Below are positions 44,301-53,235 of a stretch of DNA of 64,000 nt, piece by piece (within the stretch, counting starts at the first letter, position 1; each line of letters begins with the position of its first letter). Under the pieces are notes generated by a model. The model did no database searches, was not told where the DNA came from, and saw nothing but the letters and a program-made list of their open reading frames with translations. This DNA comes from Candidatus Binatia bacterium (GTDB lineage: Bacteria > Desulfobacterota > Binatia > UBA9968 > JAJDTQ01): contig JAJEAI010000130.1 in assembly GCA_022824205.1 (NCBI GenBank), forward strand, positions 1 through 64,000, given 5' to 3'. Made by a program: the position numbers and the translations under genes.

Positions 44301-45572
44301 ATGCGCCGCCCCTTCTTCTACGGCTACGTCATCGTCGCCCTGTGCTTCCTGAACGTGATGCTCGTGGGCACGTGCATGGCCGCGTTCAGCGTGTTCAACG
44401 TCGCCCTGCTGGAGGCGTTCCGCTGGCCCCGCGCCACCACCGCCACCATCGCCTCCGTGAACGGCCTCACCTACAGCGCCCTGGCGCCGGTGGCGGGATG
44501 GATCTACGACCGCCTCGGGCCGCGCATCCTCATGCCCCTGGGCTGCGGGCTCGTCGGCCTCGGGCTGGTGCTGTCGAGCCGCGGCTCCTCCCTGTGGCAG
44601 TTCTACCTGGGCTACGGCCTGCTGACGGGTTTCGGCCTCGGCTGCATCGACTTCGTCGGCACCACCGCGGTGATCTCCCACTGGTTCCGCCGGCGCCGGG
44701 CCACCGCCATCGGCTTCGCCGCCATGGGACTGGGTCTCGGCATCGTCATCGTCCCCTTGGTTCAACTCCTCATCGCGGGCTACGGCTGGCGCACCGCCAT
44801 GCTGCTGTTCGGCGGCGCCGTGATGGGGGCGCTGGTGCCGCTCAACGCGCTGTTCCAGCGGCGCCGGCCCGAGGACATCGGGCAACTCCCGGACGGCGAC
44901 CGCGTGGCGGAACCCGAGGCGCCCGCCCTCGCCGCCGAGACCGCCCCCAAACGTGTGCCGCACCGCGAATGGGCGCTCCGGGACGTGCTGGCATCGTTCC
45001 CTTTCTGGGCCATCCTCGTGGGACACCTGGGCGTCGGCACCGGCACTTCGCTGATGTACACCCATGCCGTCGCCCATCTGGTGCACACGGGCATGACCAA
45101 GCTCGGCGCGGCCTCGGTCCTGAGCCTGGTGGGCATGGCACGGATACCCGGTACGGCCATCTGGGGATTCGTCTCGGACCGCCTCGGGCGCAAACGCGCC
45201 TTCGGCATCTCCACACTCATGATGCTGAGCGGCATCGGCGTGTTCATGCTGCTGGGGCCGGCGGCGCCCCGCTGGTGGTTCGCCGCCTTCGTGTTCCTCT
45301 ACGGCCTGGGCCACAGCGCCAGCCACCCCATTTACTCCTCCACCATCGCCGACATCTTCTGGGGCCGGAACATCGCCACCATCGTCGGCATGCTGGAGAT
45401 CACCTTCGGCCTGGGCTTCGCCACCGGGACGTGGTTCGGCGGCTTCGCCTACGACGCCACGGGCTCGTACCGCTACGCGTGGCTCCTGGCGCTCTTGTGC
45501 GCCGCCCTGATCTACGTGTGCATCAGCGGCAGCCTGATCTGGCAAAGGCGGTTCCGGCCGGAGCCCGGGTGA
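44301..45572 (+). CDS. MFS transporter, tandem copy 2
   Basis: A 423-residue permease, paralogous to the preceding gene over its full length: MRRPFFYGYVIVALCFLNVM, YDRLGPRILMPLGC, SHWFRRRRATAIGFAAMG, RRRPEDIGQLPDGDRV, and FVSDRLGRKRAFG all have counterparts there. ATG 44301 is preferred over an in-frame TTG 12 nt upstream by comparison with the paralogue. Forty nucleotides separate the genes. The pair looks like a tandem duplication; differences concentrate in the membrane segments. Confidence 0.87.
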   Translation: MRRPFFYGYVIVALCFLNVMLVGTCMAAFSVFNVALLEAFRWPRATTATIASVNGLTYSALAPVAGWIYDRLGPRILMPLGCGLVGLGLVLSSRGSSLWQFYLGYGLLTGFGLGCIDFVGTTAVISHWFRRRRATAIGFAAMGLGLGIVIVPLVQLLIAGYGWRTAMLLFGGAVMGALVPLNALFQRRRPEDIGQLPDGDRVAEPEAPALAAETAPKRVPHREWALRDVLASFPFWAILVGHLGVGTGTSLMYTHAVAHLVHTGMTKLGAASVLSLVGMARIPGTAIWGFVSDRLGRKRAFGISTLMMLSGIGVFMLLGPAAPRWWFAAFVFLYGLGHSASHPIYSSTIADIFWGRNIATIVGMLEITFGLGFATGTWFGGFAYDATGSYRYAWLLALLCAALIYVCISGSLIWQRRFRPEPG

Positions 45573-45597
45573 AGCTCGGAAAAGCCGAAGCGAAAGG

Positions 45598-45626
45598 TTG
45601 ACACGGCAGGTACCTTTGGCTAATTT
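45598..45626 (+). promoter_or_regulatory. Sigma-70 promoter upstream of ubiD-family gene
   Basis: TTGACA (45598-45603), 17-bp spacer, TAATTT (45621-45626). A perfect -35, ideal spacing and acceptable -10. It leaves a leader of about 185 nt before the ATG at 45819. Confidence 0.65.
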
Positions 45627-45818
45627 GAGGGGACTCCGCTCGCGAACGCAACGCCCCGTCCGACGAATTCCTTTGTTCTTTGCCTTTGTCCCTTGCAGAG
45701 TTGAGGAAAGTTCTCGTCGCCGGCGAGTCCACATGACCCACCGGTGGCGCCATCACAAGGGCGAGCCGTAAACGAGAGCGGATTCGTTCAACCGTACATC
45801 ACACAAGAGGAGTGGGAA

Positions 45819-47393
45819 ATGGCGAAACCAGCGAAGAAAGCGGGAGCCGCGGCCGAGCAGATCCATGATCTGAGGAACGCGCTCGAGTGGCTCAAGGCCG
45901 AGGGCGACCTCATCGAGACGGACAAGGAGGTCGACCCCGACCTCGAGATCACCGCGATCCAGAAGAACCTGGACGGCGGCTGCCCGATCCTTTTCAACAA
46001 CGTCAAGGACAAGCCCCACCACCGGGCGGTGACGAACCTGTTCGGCGACATGGGCGTCATCAACAAGATGTTCGGCTGGGAGAGCCACACCGACCGCACG
46101 CGCAAGCTGGCGGACGCCATCAAGAACCAGATCCCGCCGGTGGAAGTCAGCTCTGCGGAAGCGCCGGTCCACGAAGAGATCATCAAGGACCCCAAGGAAG
46201 TCAACGAGTACATGCTGCCCATCCGCCACACCGAGTACGAGCCGGAACTGACCGTGGGCTCGGGCAACCGGCTCATCTCCGGCGAGCACTTCGACGGCGG
46301 CACCGACCTGGGCTACAACCGCATGAACTTCCGCTGGGGCAACGTCGCCACTTTCCAGATCTCGCCCGGATCGCACATGTGGCAGGTGGTGTCCAAGTAC
46401 TACAAGGCCGACAAGCCCGTCCCCATCACCATGTGCTTCGGGGTTCCGCCTTCATGCACGCTGCTGGCCGGGGCCGGCTTCGACTACGTGGTGCTGCCCC
46501 AAGGCTGCGACGAGTTGGGCGTGGCCGGCGCGGTGCAGGGCTCCCCGGTGCGGGTGGTCAAGGCCCAGACCGTGGACGCGCTGGCGCTGGCCGACTGCGA
46601 GGTGGTGCTGGAAGGCTACGTGGATCCGCGCGACCGGCGCTACGAGACCGCGGAATCCGAAGAGGCCGACATCCAGGGCCGCTTCCACTTCCATCCCGAG
46701 TGGGCCGGCTACATGGGCAAGGCCTACAAGGCGCCCACCTTCCACGTCACCGCGGTGACCACGCGCGCGCGCGAGGGCAAGCCCATCATCTTCCCGCTGG
46801 GCGTGCACACCCTGGACGACCACAACATCGACACCACGGTGCGCGAGGCGTGCATGTACCTCCTGTGCGAGCGTATGCAGCCCGGCATCATCCAGGACGT
46901 CAACATCCCCTACTGCATGACCGACTGGGGCGGCGCCATCATCCAGGTGAAGAAGCGCAACCGCATCGAGGAGGGCTGGCAGCGGAACTTCATGTCCGCC
47001 ATCCTGTCCACCTCCCAGGGCTCCCGCCTGGTGGTGGCGGCCAGCGAGGACACCGACATCTACGACATGGACGACATCATGTGGTGCCTCACCACCCGGG
47101 TGAACCCCAAGACCGACATCCTGAACCCGATCCCCGGCGGACGCGGCCAGACCTTCATGCCGGCCGAGCGCATGACCGCCGGTGACCGGCAGTGGACCGC
47201 TTCCAACACCGTGTTCGAGGGCGGCATGGGCATCGACGCCACCGTGCCCTTCGGCTACGAGAGCGACTTCCTGCGCCCCGTGTACGCGGTGGAGAAGGTG
47301 GACCTCAAGAACTTCTTCAGCGACAAGGACATCGCCAACGCCAAGTCCCGGATGCACGGCTGGGTGCACTCCCTGGCGCGCACCGGCCGGTAG
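45819..47393 (+). CDS. UbiD-family (prFMN-dependent) decarboxylase
   Basis: A 524-residue decarboxylase/carboxylase using prenylated FMN. It has RNALEWLKAEGDLIETDKEV at the start, then PILFNNVKDKPHHRAVTNLF. The central domain has YNRMNFRWGNVATFQISPGS, which corresponds to the cofactor/metal region, and KPVPITMCFGVPPSCTLLAG. DCEVVLEGYVDPRDRR and HPEWAGYMGKAYKAPTFHVT follow the family pattern. No UbiX partner is adjacent. Members act on 4-hydroxybenzoates and other aromatics. ATG 45819 has AGAGGAG 6 nt upstream. A good terminator follows, so it is a single-gene transcript. Confidence 0.9.
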   Translation: MAKPAKKAGAAAEQIHDLRNALEWLKAEGDLIETDKEVDPDLEITAIQKNLDGGCPILFNNVKDKPHHRAVTNLFGDMGVINKMFGWESHTDRTRKLADAIKNQIPPVEVSSAEAPVHEEIIKDPKEVNEYMLPIRHTEYEPELTVGSGNRLISGEHFDGGTDLGYNRMNFRWGNVATFQISPGSHMWQVVSKYYKADKPVPITMCFGVPPSCTLLAGAGFDYVVLPQGCDELGVAGAVQGSPVRVVKAQTVDALALADCEVVLEGYVDPRDRRYETAESEEADIQGRFHFHPEWAGYMGKAYKAPTFHVTAVTTRAREGKPIIFPLGVHTLDDHNIDTTVREACMYLLCERMQPGIIQDVNIPYCMTDWGGAIIQVKKRNRIEEGWQRNFMSAILSTSQGSRLVVAASEDTDIYDMDDIMWCLTTRVNPKTDILNPIPGGRGQTFMPAERMTAGDRQWTASNTVFEGGMGIDATVPFGYESDFLRPVYAVEKVDLKNFFSDKDIANAKSRMHGWVHSLARTGR

Positions 47394-47410
47394 CTCGCAC
47401 CGACCTGAAA

Positions 47411-47440
47411 GGGGCGGCCTCGATGGCCGCCCCTTTTTTT
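47411..47440 (+). terminator. Intrinsic terminator of the ubiD-family gene
   Basis: GGGGCGGCC (47411-47419), loop TCGAT, GGCCGCCCC (47425-47433), then seven T (47434-47440). A perfect 9-bp GC stem 17 nt after the stop. Confidence 0.92.
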
Positions 47441-47497
47441 GGCCCGAGGCCGCTTGCTTTTTCCCCAATGCTTCGGATCGCTCTCCACAAACTTTTT

Positions 47498-47515
47498 TGC
47501 AACATTGGGGTTAAC
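47498..47515. repeat. TGCAACATTGGGGTTAAC dispersed motif, copy 1
   Basis: This 18-mer recurs with one mismatch at 50235-50252. CCCCAATG (47463-47470) also faces CATTGGGG (47503-47510) as an 8-bp dyad. It lies 15 nt ahead of the phosphohexomutase ATG and could be an operator or repeat. Confidence 0.4.
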
Positions 47516-47529
47516 ACGGGCTCCAAGCG

Positions 47530-49731
47530 ATGACCGACCCCGCACGACTTGACCGGATGTGCAACCTGCTGGCGGAGCGTTACGGCACCACCGGCACCGA
47601 AGCCGCCGAACGCCTGCGCCGCTGGATGGGCGGTGAGATTCCCTATGCCGAGCCGGAGATGATCGAGCGGCATCTGGACGAACCCCACGCGGCCCTGGTG
47701 TTCGACGCCTTCCGGCAGGTGCTGCCCTTCGGCACCGGGGGGCGGCGCGGCCCCATGGGCTACGGCGCCAACCGTATGAATCCGTCGACGGTGGCCATGA
47801 CGGCCCAAGGCCACGCCGACCACCTCAAGGAGAACGCCCCCGGGGCGGCGTTGAGCGTGGTGGTGGCCAACGACGTGCGCGTCTTCGCCGACAACGTCGG
47901 CGTGTACCCGTTCCTGGGACCGCGGCATCCCCTGCTGGGCGTATCCTCGCGCTCGCTGGCGAGACTGGCGTGCGCGATCTACGCCGCCAACGGCATCGTC
48001 GCCTGGCTGGCGGAACCGGATGACGACCACGCCGTCACCAGCACGCCGGAGCTATCGTTCTACATCGTGCAACTGGGCGCCGCCGGCGGCATGAACGTCT
48101 CGGCGTCCCACAACCCCCCGGACGACAACGGCATCAAGGTCTACGATGCCTACGGCAGCCAGCCCATCGCCCCCGAGGACCAGCGGCTCGTGGACGCCAT
48201 GGATCGGGCCACGGCCGTGCGCACGGTGCCGTTCGAGGAAGGATTGCGCTCGGAGACGATCCGGCCCCTGCCGGCGGACTTGCGGACCGCCTACGTCGAC
48301 ACCTACGTGGAGCTGTACGGGAACCTGTACCCCCCTCGGGCGGACGCCCCGGTGGTCTACACGCCCCTGTGCGGCTGCGGCGTCCACACGGTGAAGCCGG
48401 TGCTGGAAAGGCTGGGCTTCCCGGTGCTCATGCCGCCCGACCAGGGCCCGGACGGGAGCTTCGCCGCCGTCCCCTTCAAGGCGCCCAACCCGGAGGTGCC
48501 CCACGCGACGGTCCCGGCGCGGGAGTTCGCCGACCGCCACGGCGCCGGCATCGTCCTGTCCAGCGATCCCGACGCCGACCGCATCGGAATGGAGGCGCGC
48601 CTGGAGGACGGCTCCTGGTACCACTTCGACGGCAACCAGATCGCCGCCATCCTGTGCCACCACCTCATGCTCGACCCCGAGGGACCGCGTCGCCGGGGGC
48701 TCGTGATGGCAACCCTGGTGACCACCAAGCTCCTCGGGAGGGTCGTGGCCGAAGCCGGGGATTCATGGCTCATCGACGACCTGCTGGTGGGCTTCAAGTA
48801 CGTGGCCGACGTGCTCAAGACCCTGGAGCGCACGGGCCGCTACAAGGACATCGCCTGTTCGCCCGGGGACCTCGTCCTCGCCGCCGAGGAGAGCCACGGC
48901 GTGGTCATGGCCCCGGGAATCCGCGACAAGGACGCCACTCCGGCGTGCATGGTGCTGGCGGGCCTGTACCAGCGCCTGCTGGACGAAGGTCGCACCATGC
49001 TGGACTACTACGTGGCCATGCTGCGGGAGCTGGGCGGCTACGACAACGTCAACCGGAGCATCGCCCTGTCCGGCGCCGAAGGGACGCGCAAGAAGGACCG
49101 CATCATGGCGGCGCTGCGGGAGTCGCCGCCCGGGAAGCTCGGCGGGCGCCCGGTACGGCGTTTCATCGACTACCGGGACCCGGAGCGCTTCGGCCCCATC
49201 GCCAGCGACACCGAGCGGCTGCCGCGTAACGTCCTCCAGGCCCATACCGACCGCTTCGTCATCACCGTGCGCCCGTCCGGCACCGAGCCCAAGCTCAAGC
49301 TCTACTGCCAGTTGCTGCCGGACGGCGAACCACCGGGCGGCGCGGGCACCGACCTGCTCCGGCGGGTGAGGGCCAAGGCGGACGCGGTGGTCCGAACCGT
49401 CTACAACGAGTTGCTCGCGTGCATCGACGTCTCCCTCGACGAAGCGGCGCTGCTGCTGCCCGACATCATCGACCTGGAAGGCAAGCAACGCTTCGGCCGG
49501 GAGACCGTGCCGCGCCTGTATGACGCCATGCGGAGTGGAAAGTTCGCGGGCCTCGACGAGTTGCTGGATTGGCTGCGCCGCGAGACCGCCGCCATGACGC
49601 CGGCGGCGGACCCTCTGCCCGCCCTCAGGCCCGCGCTGGCTTGGCTGTGCCGGCAGTGGCGAGACGCACCCGACATCGCCTTGGTGGAGAAACTGGAGGG
49701 CTGGGCCAACCGAGAAAGGAGCATCCCATGA
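47530..49731 (+). CDS. Phosphohexomutase (PGM/PMM superfamily) with C-terminal extension
   Basis: A 733-residue phosphosugar mutase. Phosphoserine loop GGMNVSASHNPPDDNGIKVY, metal loop SSDPDADRIGM, sugar loop AAEESHGVVMAPGIRDKDA, and phosphate-binding RPSGTEPKLKLY near residue 583 are all intact, so it should be active. The N-terminal 75 residues and 135 residues after about 598 exceed the usual family length (about 560-600 residues). The tail (LDEAALLLPDIIDLEGKQRF) is helical and unrecognised. Its stop overlaps the small CxxC gene as ATGA. Likely role: interconversion of hexose 1- and 6-phosphates for wall or storage sugars. Confidence 0.88.
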   Translation: MTDPARLDRMCNLLAERYGTTGTEAAERLRRWMGGEIPYAEPEMIERHLDEPHAALVFDAFRQVLPFGTGGRRGPMGYGANRMNPSTVAMTAQGHADHLKENAPGAALSVVVANDVRVFADNVGVYPFLGPRHPLLGVSSRSLARLACAIYAANGIVAWLAEPDDDHAVTSTPELSFYIVQLGAAGGMNVSASHNPPDDNGIKVYDAYGSQPIAPEDQRLVDAMDRATAVRTVPFEEGLRSETIRPLPADLRTAYVDTYVELYGNLYPPRADAPVVYTPLCGCGVHTVKPVLERLGFPVLMPPDQGPDGSFAAVPFKAPNPEVPHATVPAREFADRHGAGIVLSSDPDADRIGMEARLEDGSWYHFDGNQIAAILCHHLMLDPEGPRRRGLVMATLVTTKLLGRVVAEAGDSWLIDDLLVGFKYVADVLKTLERTGRYKDIACSPGDLVLAAEESHGVVMAPGIRDKDATPACMVLAGLYQRLLDEGRTMLDYYVAMLRELGGYDNVNRSIALSGAEGTRKKDRIMAALRESPPGKLGGRPVRRFIDYRDPERFGPIASDTERLPRNVLQAHTDRFVITVRPSGTEPKLKLYCQLLPDGEPPGGAGTDLLRRVRAKADAVVRTVYNELLACIDVSLDEAALLLPDIIDLEGKQRFGRETVPRLYDAMRSGKFAGLDELLDWLRRETAAMTPAADPLPALRPALAWLCRQWRDAPDIALVEKLEGWANRERSIP

Positions 49732-49913
49732 AGGACAAGATCAACACAAGCGTGGAAATCGAAAGCGTGCACCGGGAGTGGCTGGAGGCGATGACCCGGA
49801 AATATCAGATCGCCGACGACTCCAAGACACTGCGCATCGTGCTGGACCATGCGCGCACCGCCGTCGACGAAAAGGTCCTCTTCGAGACCGTCCGCTGCCT
49901 CGGCTGCGGCTAG
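49728..49913 (+). CDS. Small conserved-looking protein ending in CxxC
   Basis: A 61-residue protein: INTSVEIESVHREWLEAMTR, KYQIADDSKTLRIVLDHA and a C-terminal FETVRCLGCG. The beta-helix-helix layout (TSVEIE, then two helices with a K..R.L.DHA motif) recalls ribbon-helix-helix-like small proteins. The last residues offer a Cys pair for metal or redox. AAAGGAG lies 7 nt before ATG 49728, which overlaps the mutase stop. The gene is too short for a confident family. It is likely expressed with the mutase. Confidence 0.75.
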   Translation: MKDKINTSVEIESVHREWLEAMTRKYQIADDSKTLRIVLDHARTAVDEKVLFETVRCLGCG

Positions 49914-49925
49914 TGTCGCGTCCCG
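49910..49925. repeat. 16-bp dispersed repeat, copy 2
   Basis: An exact copy of CTAGTGTCGCGTCCCG from 211-226, overlapping the stop of the small CxxC gene. It opens the 334-nt gene-free stretch 49914-50247. That stretch also holds a lone REP-like hairpin TCCCGCTTCCGCGGGA (49937-49952) and the complete element at 50018. Confidence 0.5.
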
Positions 49926-50017
49926 CAGATCACATCTCCCGCTTCCGCGGGAATCCCCCGTGTCGGCTTGCAGCCTACACGACGGGGAACGAAAACGAAA
50001 TGTCGGCCCCGCCTCTA

Positions 50018-50115
50018 CGTCATTCCCGCGGAAGCGGGAATCCAGGGGAGGTGGTGTGGCAGCCCCATTGCCCCAGGCCCACCCCGCCTGGATTCCCGCT
50101 TTCGCGGGAATGACG
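50018..50115. repeat. REP/MITE-like palindromic element, copy D
   Basis: Left arm CGTCATTCCCGCGGAAGCGG, right arm TGGATTCCCGC and its mirror ending AATGACG. The centre (GTGGTGTGGCAG, CCCATTGCCCC, CCCACCCCGCC) matches copy A at 4937 in the same orientation. It lies between convergent genes. Confidence 0.85.
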
Positions 50116-50234
50116 ATTCGTAAGATTCCCGATAACCCTACTCCTCACCTGCAGTGACATTCCCCAACAATACCCCTCCGCCCTTCCAAACCCCATCCCG
50201 CTTGTCTCTCGGGCCTCTCCATACCGCCGGCTTC

Positions 50235-50252
50235 TGCAACATTGGAGTTAAC
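50235..50252. repeat. TGCAACATTGG-GTTAAC dispersed motif, copy 2
   Basis: TGCAACATTGGAGTTAAC, one mismatch from the copy at 47498. It overlaps the last codons of pepP, so a promoter role is unlikely here. Confidence 0.4.
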
Positions 50253-51588
50253 CGAGGGGCGAGGCGGGGAGCCGGCTCGCCAGCGCCTCGCGCCGGATTG
50301 CCTCGATGGCGTCCACTTCCTTGGGGATCGCGGCGGACAGCACCTCGTGGCCCGTGTCGGTGACCAGAACGTCGTCCTCGATGCGTACGCCGATGCCACG
50401 GTAGTCGTCGCCGACGCCGTCCTGGTCTTCGGCGATGTAGAGCCCGGGCTCCACGGTCAGCACCATGCCGGGCTCCAGCGGACGCGCGGCGCCGTCGATC
50501 CGGTACCGCCCCACGTCGTGCACGTCCAGCCCCAGCCAGTGGCCCGTCCGGTGCATGTAGAACCTGGCGTGCTCCCTCTTCTCGATCAGTTCATCGGCCT
50601 TCCCCGACAGGAGCCCGATGTCGAGCAGGCCGTCCACCAGCACTTCCGTGGCGCGCCGGTGGATGTCCTCCATGGACACGCCCGGCCGCACCAGCGCGAT
50701 GCCCTCCTTCTGCGCCCGCAGCACGGTCTCGTAGATACGCCGCTGCGGCGGCGAGTAGCCCGCGGCCACCGGGAACGTGCGCGTCACGTCCGAGCAGTAG
50801 CCGTCGAACTCGGCGCCCGCGTCGATGAGCACCAGGTCGCCGTCGCGCATGCGGCGGTCGTTCTGCGTGTAGTGGAGAATGGTGGCATTGGCTCCCGAGG
50901 CCACGATGGAAGGATACGCCATGCCCGATCCGCCGGCCGCGCGGAAGTGGTATTCCAGCAAGGCCTCCAGCTCATACTCGCAAGCGCCGTCGCGCGCCGC
51001 CTTCATGGCCGCGGCGTGGGCGCGTTCCGACGCCGCCACCGCCTTGCGCATGAGGTCCAGCTCGCCGGACGACTTGAAAAGGCGCATTTCGTGCAGGATG
51101 GACGCCGGGTCCACCAGCGACACGACCCCCCGGCCGGTGCGCGCGCGGCCGGACCGGCTGGCGTCGAGCAGCCCCTGGATGAGTGCGTTCATGCGCTCGT
51201 CCCGCCCCGGAGCGAAGTACACCCGGTCCACCCCGGCCAAGTGGCCCGGCAGGACCTCCGTCACCTGATCGATGGTCCAGGCCGCGTCCGCCCCGAACAC
51301 CTCCTTCGCCCCCTCGGTGCCGTAGCGCTTCCCCGTCCAGGTCTCCTTTTCCCGGTCCCGGGGCTGCACGAAGAGGACGAAACGGTCCGACTCGTGCCCC
51401 GGCGACAGCAAGCAAAGGGAGTTGGGCTCCGAAAAGCCGGTCAGGTAGAACAGGTCGTTGTCCTGCCGGTAGCGGTACTCCACGTCGTTGGACCGGGTCG
51501 ACTGCGGCGCCGCCGGAATGATCGCCACACCCTCGCCCATGCGCTCCATGAAGGCCGCGCGCCGCTCCGAATAGGTAGTCACGTCCAT
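50248..51588 (-). CDS. pepP: Xaa-Pro aminopeptidase PepP (M24B)
   Basis: A 446-residue aminopeptidase P releasing N-terminal residues before proline. The N-terminal domain contains RYRQDNDLFYLTGFSEPN. The pita-bread catalytic domain has all metal ligands visible: VLIDAGAEFDGYCSDVTRTFP (two Asp), HRTGHWLGLDVHD (His), LTVEPGLYI (Glu) and GVRIEDDVLV (Glu). ATG 51588 is chosen; an in-frame TTG 18 nt upstream is possible. The gene is convergent with the mutase unit and monocistronic. Confidence 0.93.
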   Translation of the reverse strand: MDVTTYSERRAAFMERMGEGVAIIPAAPQSTRSNDVEYRYRQDNDLFYLTGFSEPNSLCLLSPGHESDRFVLFVQPRDREKETWTGKRYGTEGAKEVFGADAAWTIDQVTEVLPGHLAGVDRVYFAPGRDERMNALIQGLLDASRSGRARTGRGVVSLVDPASILHEMRLFKSSGELDLMRKAVAASERAHAAAMKAARDGACEYELEALLEYHFRAAGGSGMAYPSIVASGANATILHYTQNDRRMRDGDLVLIDAGAEFDGYCSDVTRTFPVAAGYSPPQRRIYETVLRAQKEGIALVRPGVSMEDIHRRATEVLVDGLLDIGLLSGKADELIEKREHARFYMHRTGHWLGLDVHDVGRYRIDGAARPLEPGMVLTVEPGLYIAEDQDGVGDDYRGIGVRIEDDVLVTDTGHEVLSAAIPKEVDAIEAIRREALASRLPASPLG

Positions 51589-51794
51589 ACCGTTTCCATA
51601 CGGCAAGATCCCGCCGGTGACAAGGTGGCAGGCAACCGGACCGCGGGCACACTCTTTCTTCTCGCTTCACGCGGCCCGATCTGGTACACAAACCGGGAGT
51701 CTGCGTCTCGCCCCGCATCAATCAGGGTACTCGTCCGAAGGGCTCGCGAAGCCTCGCTAGCCCGCGCGGGGACACAGGCCAAGGAGGAACGCGC

Positions 51795-52658
51795 ATGGCG
51801 GAAACGGTGTACAAGGACTTTCGTCGCGAGGAAATGGAGTACCAGTTCAATCCCCGCACCACCGTAACCGAGTATCCGCAATTGACCGCGGAGCGGGAGC
51901 GGGCCAGCGAGGCCGCCCGGGCACGGTTCAAGCATCATCGCAACGTGCGCTACGGCGACGGGCCCCGGATGACCCTTGATATCTTCCCCGCCGCGCAATC
52001 CGGCGCTCCGGTGCAGGTCTACATCCATGGCGGCTACTGGCGTGGGGGCGACAAGGACGGCTACAGCTTCTTCGCCGGTCCGTTCGTCGAGGCCGGGGTC
52101 ACCCTGGTGCTGCTGGAATACGACCTGTGTCCGCAGGTCACCGTGCCCGACATCATGCGCGAGACCCGCGAAGGGATCGCCTGGGTCTACCGCCACATCG
52201 CGGAGTACGGCGGCGACCCGGAACGGCTGTACCTCTCCGGGTCCTCGGCCGGCGGTCATCTGACGGCCAGGGCGCTGAGCCATCGCTGGGAAGAGGACGG
52301 TCTCCCCGAGGACATCATCAAGGCCGCCGTGGCCATCACCGGAGTGTACGACCCCGATCCCGTCTTCTACGTCTCGTCCAACGAGGACATTCGCCTGACC
52401 CCTGACAGCGCTCGGGAGATCAGCGCCATGTTGCATCCGCCCCTGGACCGGGCCCCGTTCGTGGTAGCGGTGGGCGGGGCGGAGACCCGCGGGTGGATCG
52501 GCATGTCCAGGGACTTCTTCGCTCTTTGCCGGGACCGGGGCCTCGACTGCAGTTTCCTGGAAGTGCCGGGCACACACCACTTCTCGGTCTCGGGACAACT
52601 GGGGGAACGGGGCAGCCTCATGTCGCGCACCGTGTTGGGTCAGATGGGTTGTCTCTGA
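51795..52658 (+). CDS. Alpha/beta hydrolase, kynurenine formamidase-like
   Basis: A 287-residue esterase/amidase-type hydrolase. The oxyanion motif HGGYWRGG is at residues 78-85, the nucleophile elbow GSSAGGH has Ser151, and the catalytic His is in PGTHHFSVSG. YDLCPQVTVPDIMRE and the missing signal peptide fit the bacterial arylformamidase-like/BD-FAE group. It forms a unit with the SH3 protein, LLM enzyme and second hydrolase on the same strand; the stop overlaps the SH3 start in TGATG. AAGGAGGAA lies ahead of the ATG. Confidence 0.85.
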   Translation: MAETVYKDFRREEMEYQFNPRTTVTEYPQLTAERERASEAARARFKHHRNVRYGDGPRMTLDIFPAAQSGAPVQVYIHGGYWRGGDKDGYSFFAGPFVEAGVTLVLLEYDLCPQVTVPDIMRETREGIAWVYRHIAEYGGDPERLYLSGSSAGGHLTARALSHRWEEDGLPEDIIKAAVAITGVYDPDPVFYVSSNEDIRLTPDSAREISAMLHPPLDRAPFVVAVGGAETRGWIGMSRDFFALCRDRGLDCSFLEVPGTHHFSVSGQLGERGSLMSRTVLGQMGCL

Positions 52659-53224
52659 TGAAGCTGCCGCCAGCGACCGTCCGCCGCGTGGGACTCGCGG
52701 CCTTTTGGATACTAGCATTCAGCACGTTGTGCCACGCACAACCCGCGTACATCAGCGGCTATCGCGAGGTCATGCTGCGCACGGGACCGAGCGTCGAACA
52801 CCGGATACTCGCGGTGCTCCGCACCGGCAACGAGTTGGAGATCATCGGAGAGGACGCCGACTACAACTTCGTCTCCCTCCCGGACGGACGCCAGGGCTAC
52901 GTGCTCAAGAGCTTTTTGACGACCGAGGCGCCGCCGCAGAGGCGCCTCGAAGAGTTGAACGAGATGGTCGAAACCCAGGCGGCCGAACTGGAGCAACTAC
53001 GGAACGAGAACCAGGACCTCATGGCGCGCAACGACAAGCTCGCAAACGACAACGAGGGCGACCGGCGCCTGCTGCAGCGTCTGCAACAGGAAAGGGCCAA
53101 TATCCAGCGCGACGAGCGCGTGTGGTGGTTCATCAGCGGCGCCGGCGTGCTCCTGGTCGGCTGGCTCATGGGCATGACACGGGTGCGTCTGAGGAGGAAG
53201 GTGCGCGCCCGGAGTTTCACGTAG
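52658..53224 (+). CDS. SH3-domain, coiled-coil, membrane-anchored protein (TIGR04211/YgiM-like)
   Basis: A 188-residue protein: signal peptide (RRVGLAAFWILAFSTLCHAQ), SH3b domain about 28-88 (YREVMLRTGPSVEHRILAVL, GRQGYVLKSFL), coiled coil about 95-150 (NEMVETQAAELEQLRNENQD) and a C-terminal TM helix (WWFISGAGVLLVGWLMGM) with a basic tail. This is the TIGR04211 architecture. The start overlaps the previous stop. Envelope function unknown; the adjoining enzymes do not explain it. Confidence 0.85.
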   Translation: MKLPPATVRRVGLAAFWILAFSTLCHAQPAYISGYREVMLRTGPSVEHRILAVLRTGNELEIIGEDADYNFVSLPDGRQGYVLKSFLTTEAPPQRRLEELNEMVETQAAELEQLRNENQDLMARNDKLANDNEGDRRLLQRLQQERANIQRDERVWWFISGAGVLLVGWLMGMTRVRLRRKVRARSFT

Positions 53225-53235
53225 TGGGAGGAAGC

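Noticed and set aside
42864-45734. A 956-codon minus-strand frame across both MFS genes
   Set aside because: Composition (HADEHG, GGAQ repeats) is the mirror of the transporter genes. The plus-strand frames show full MFS motifs and coupled starts.
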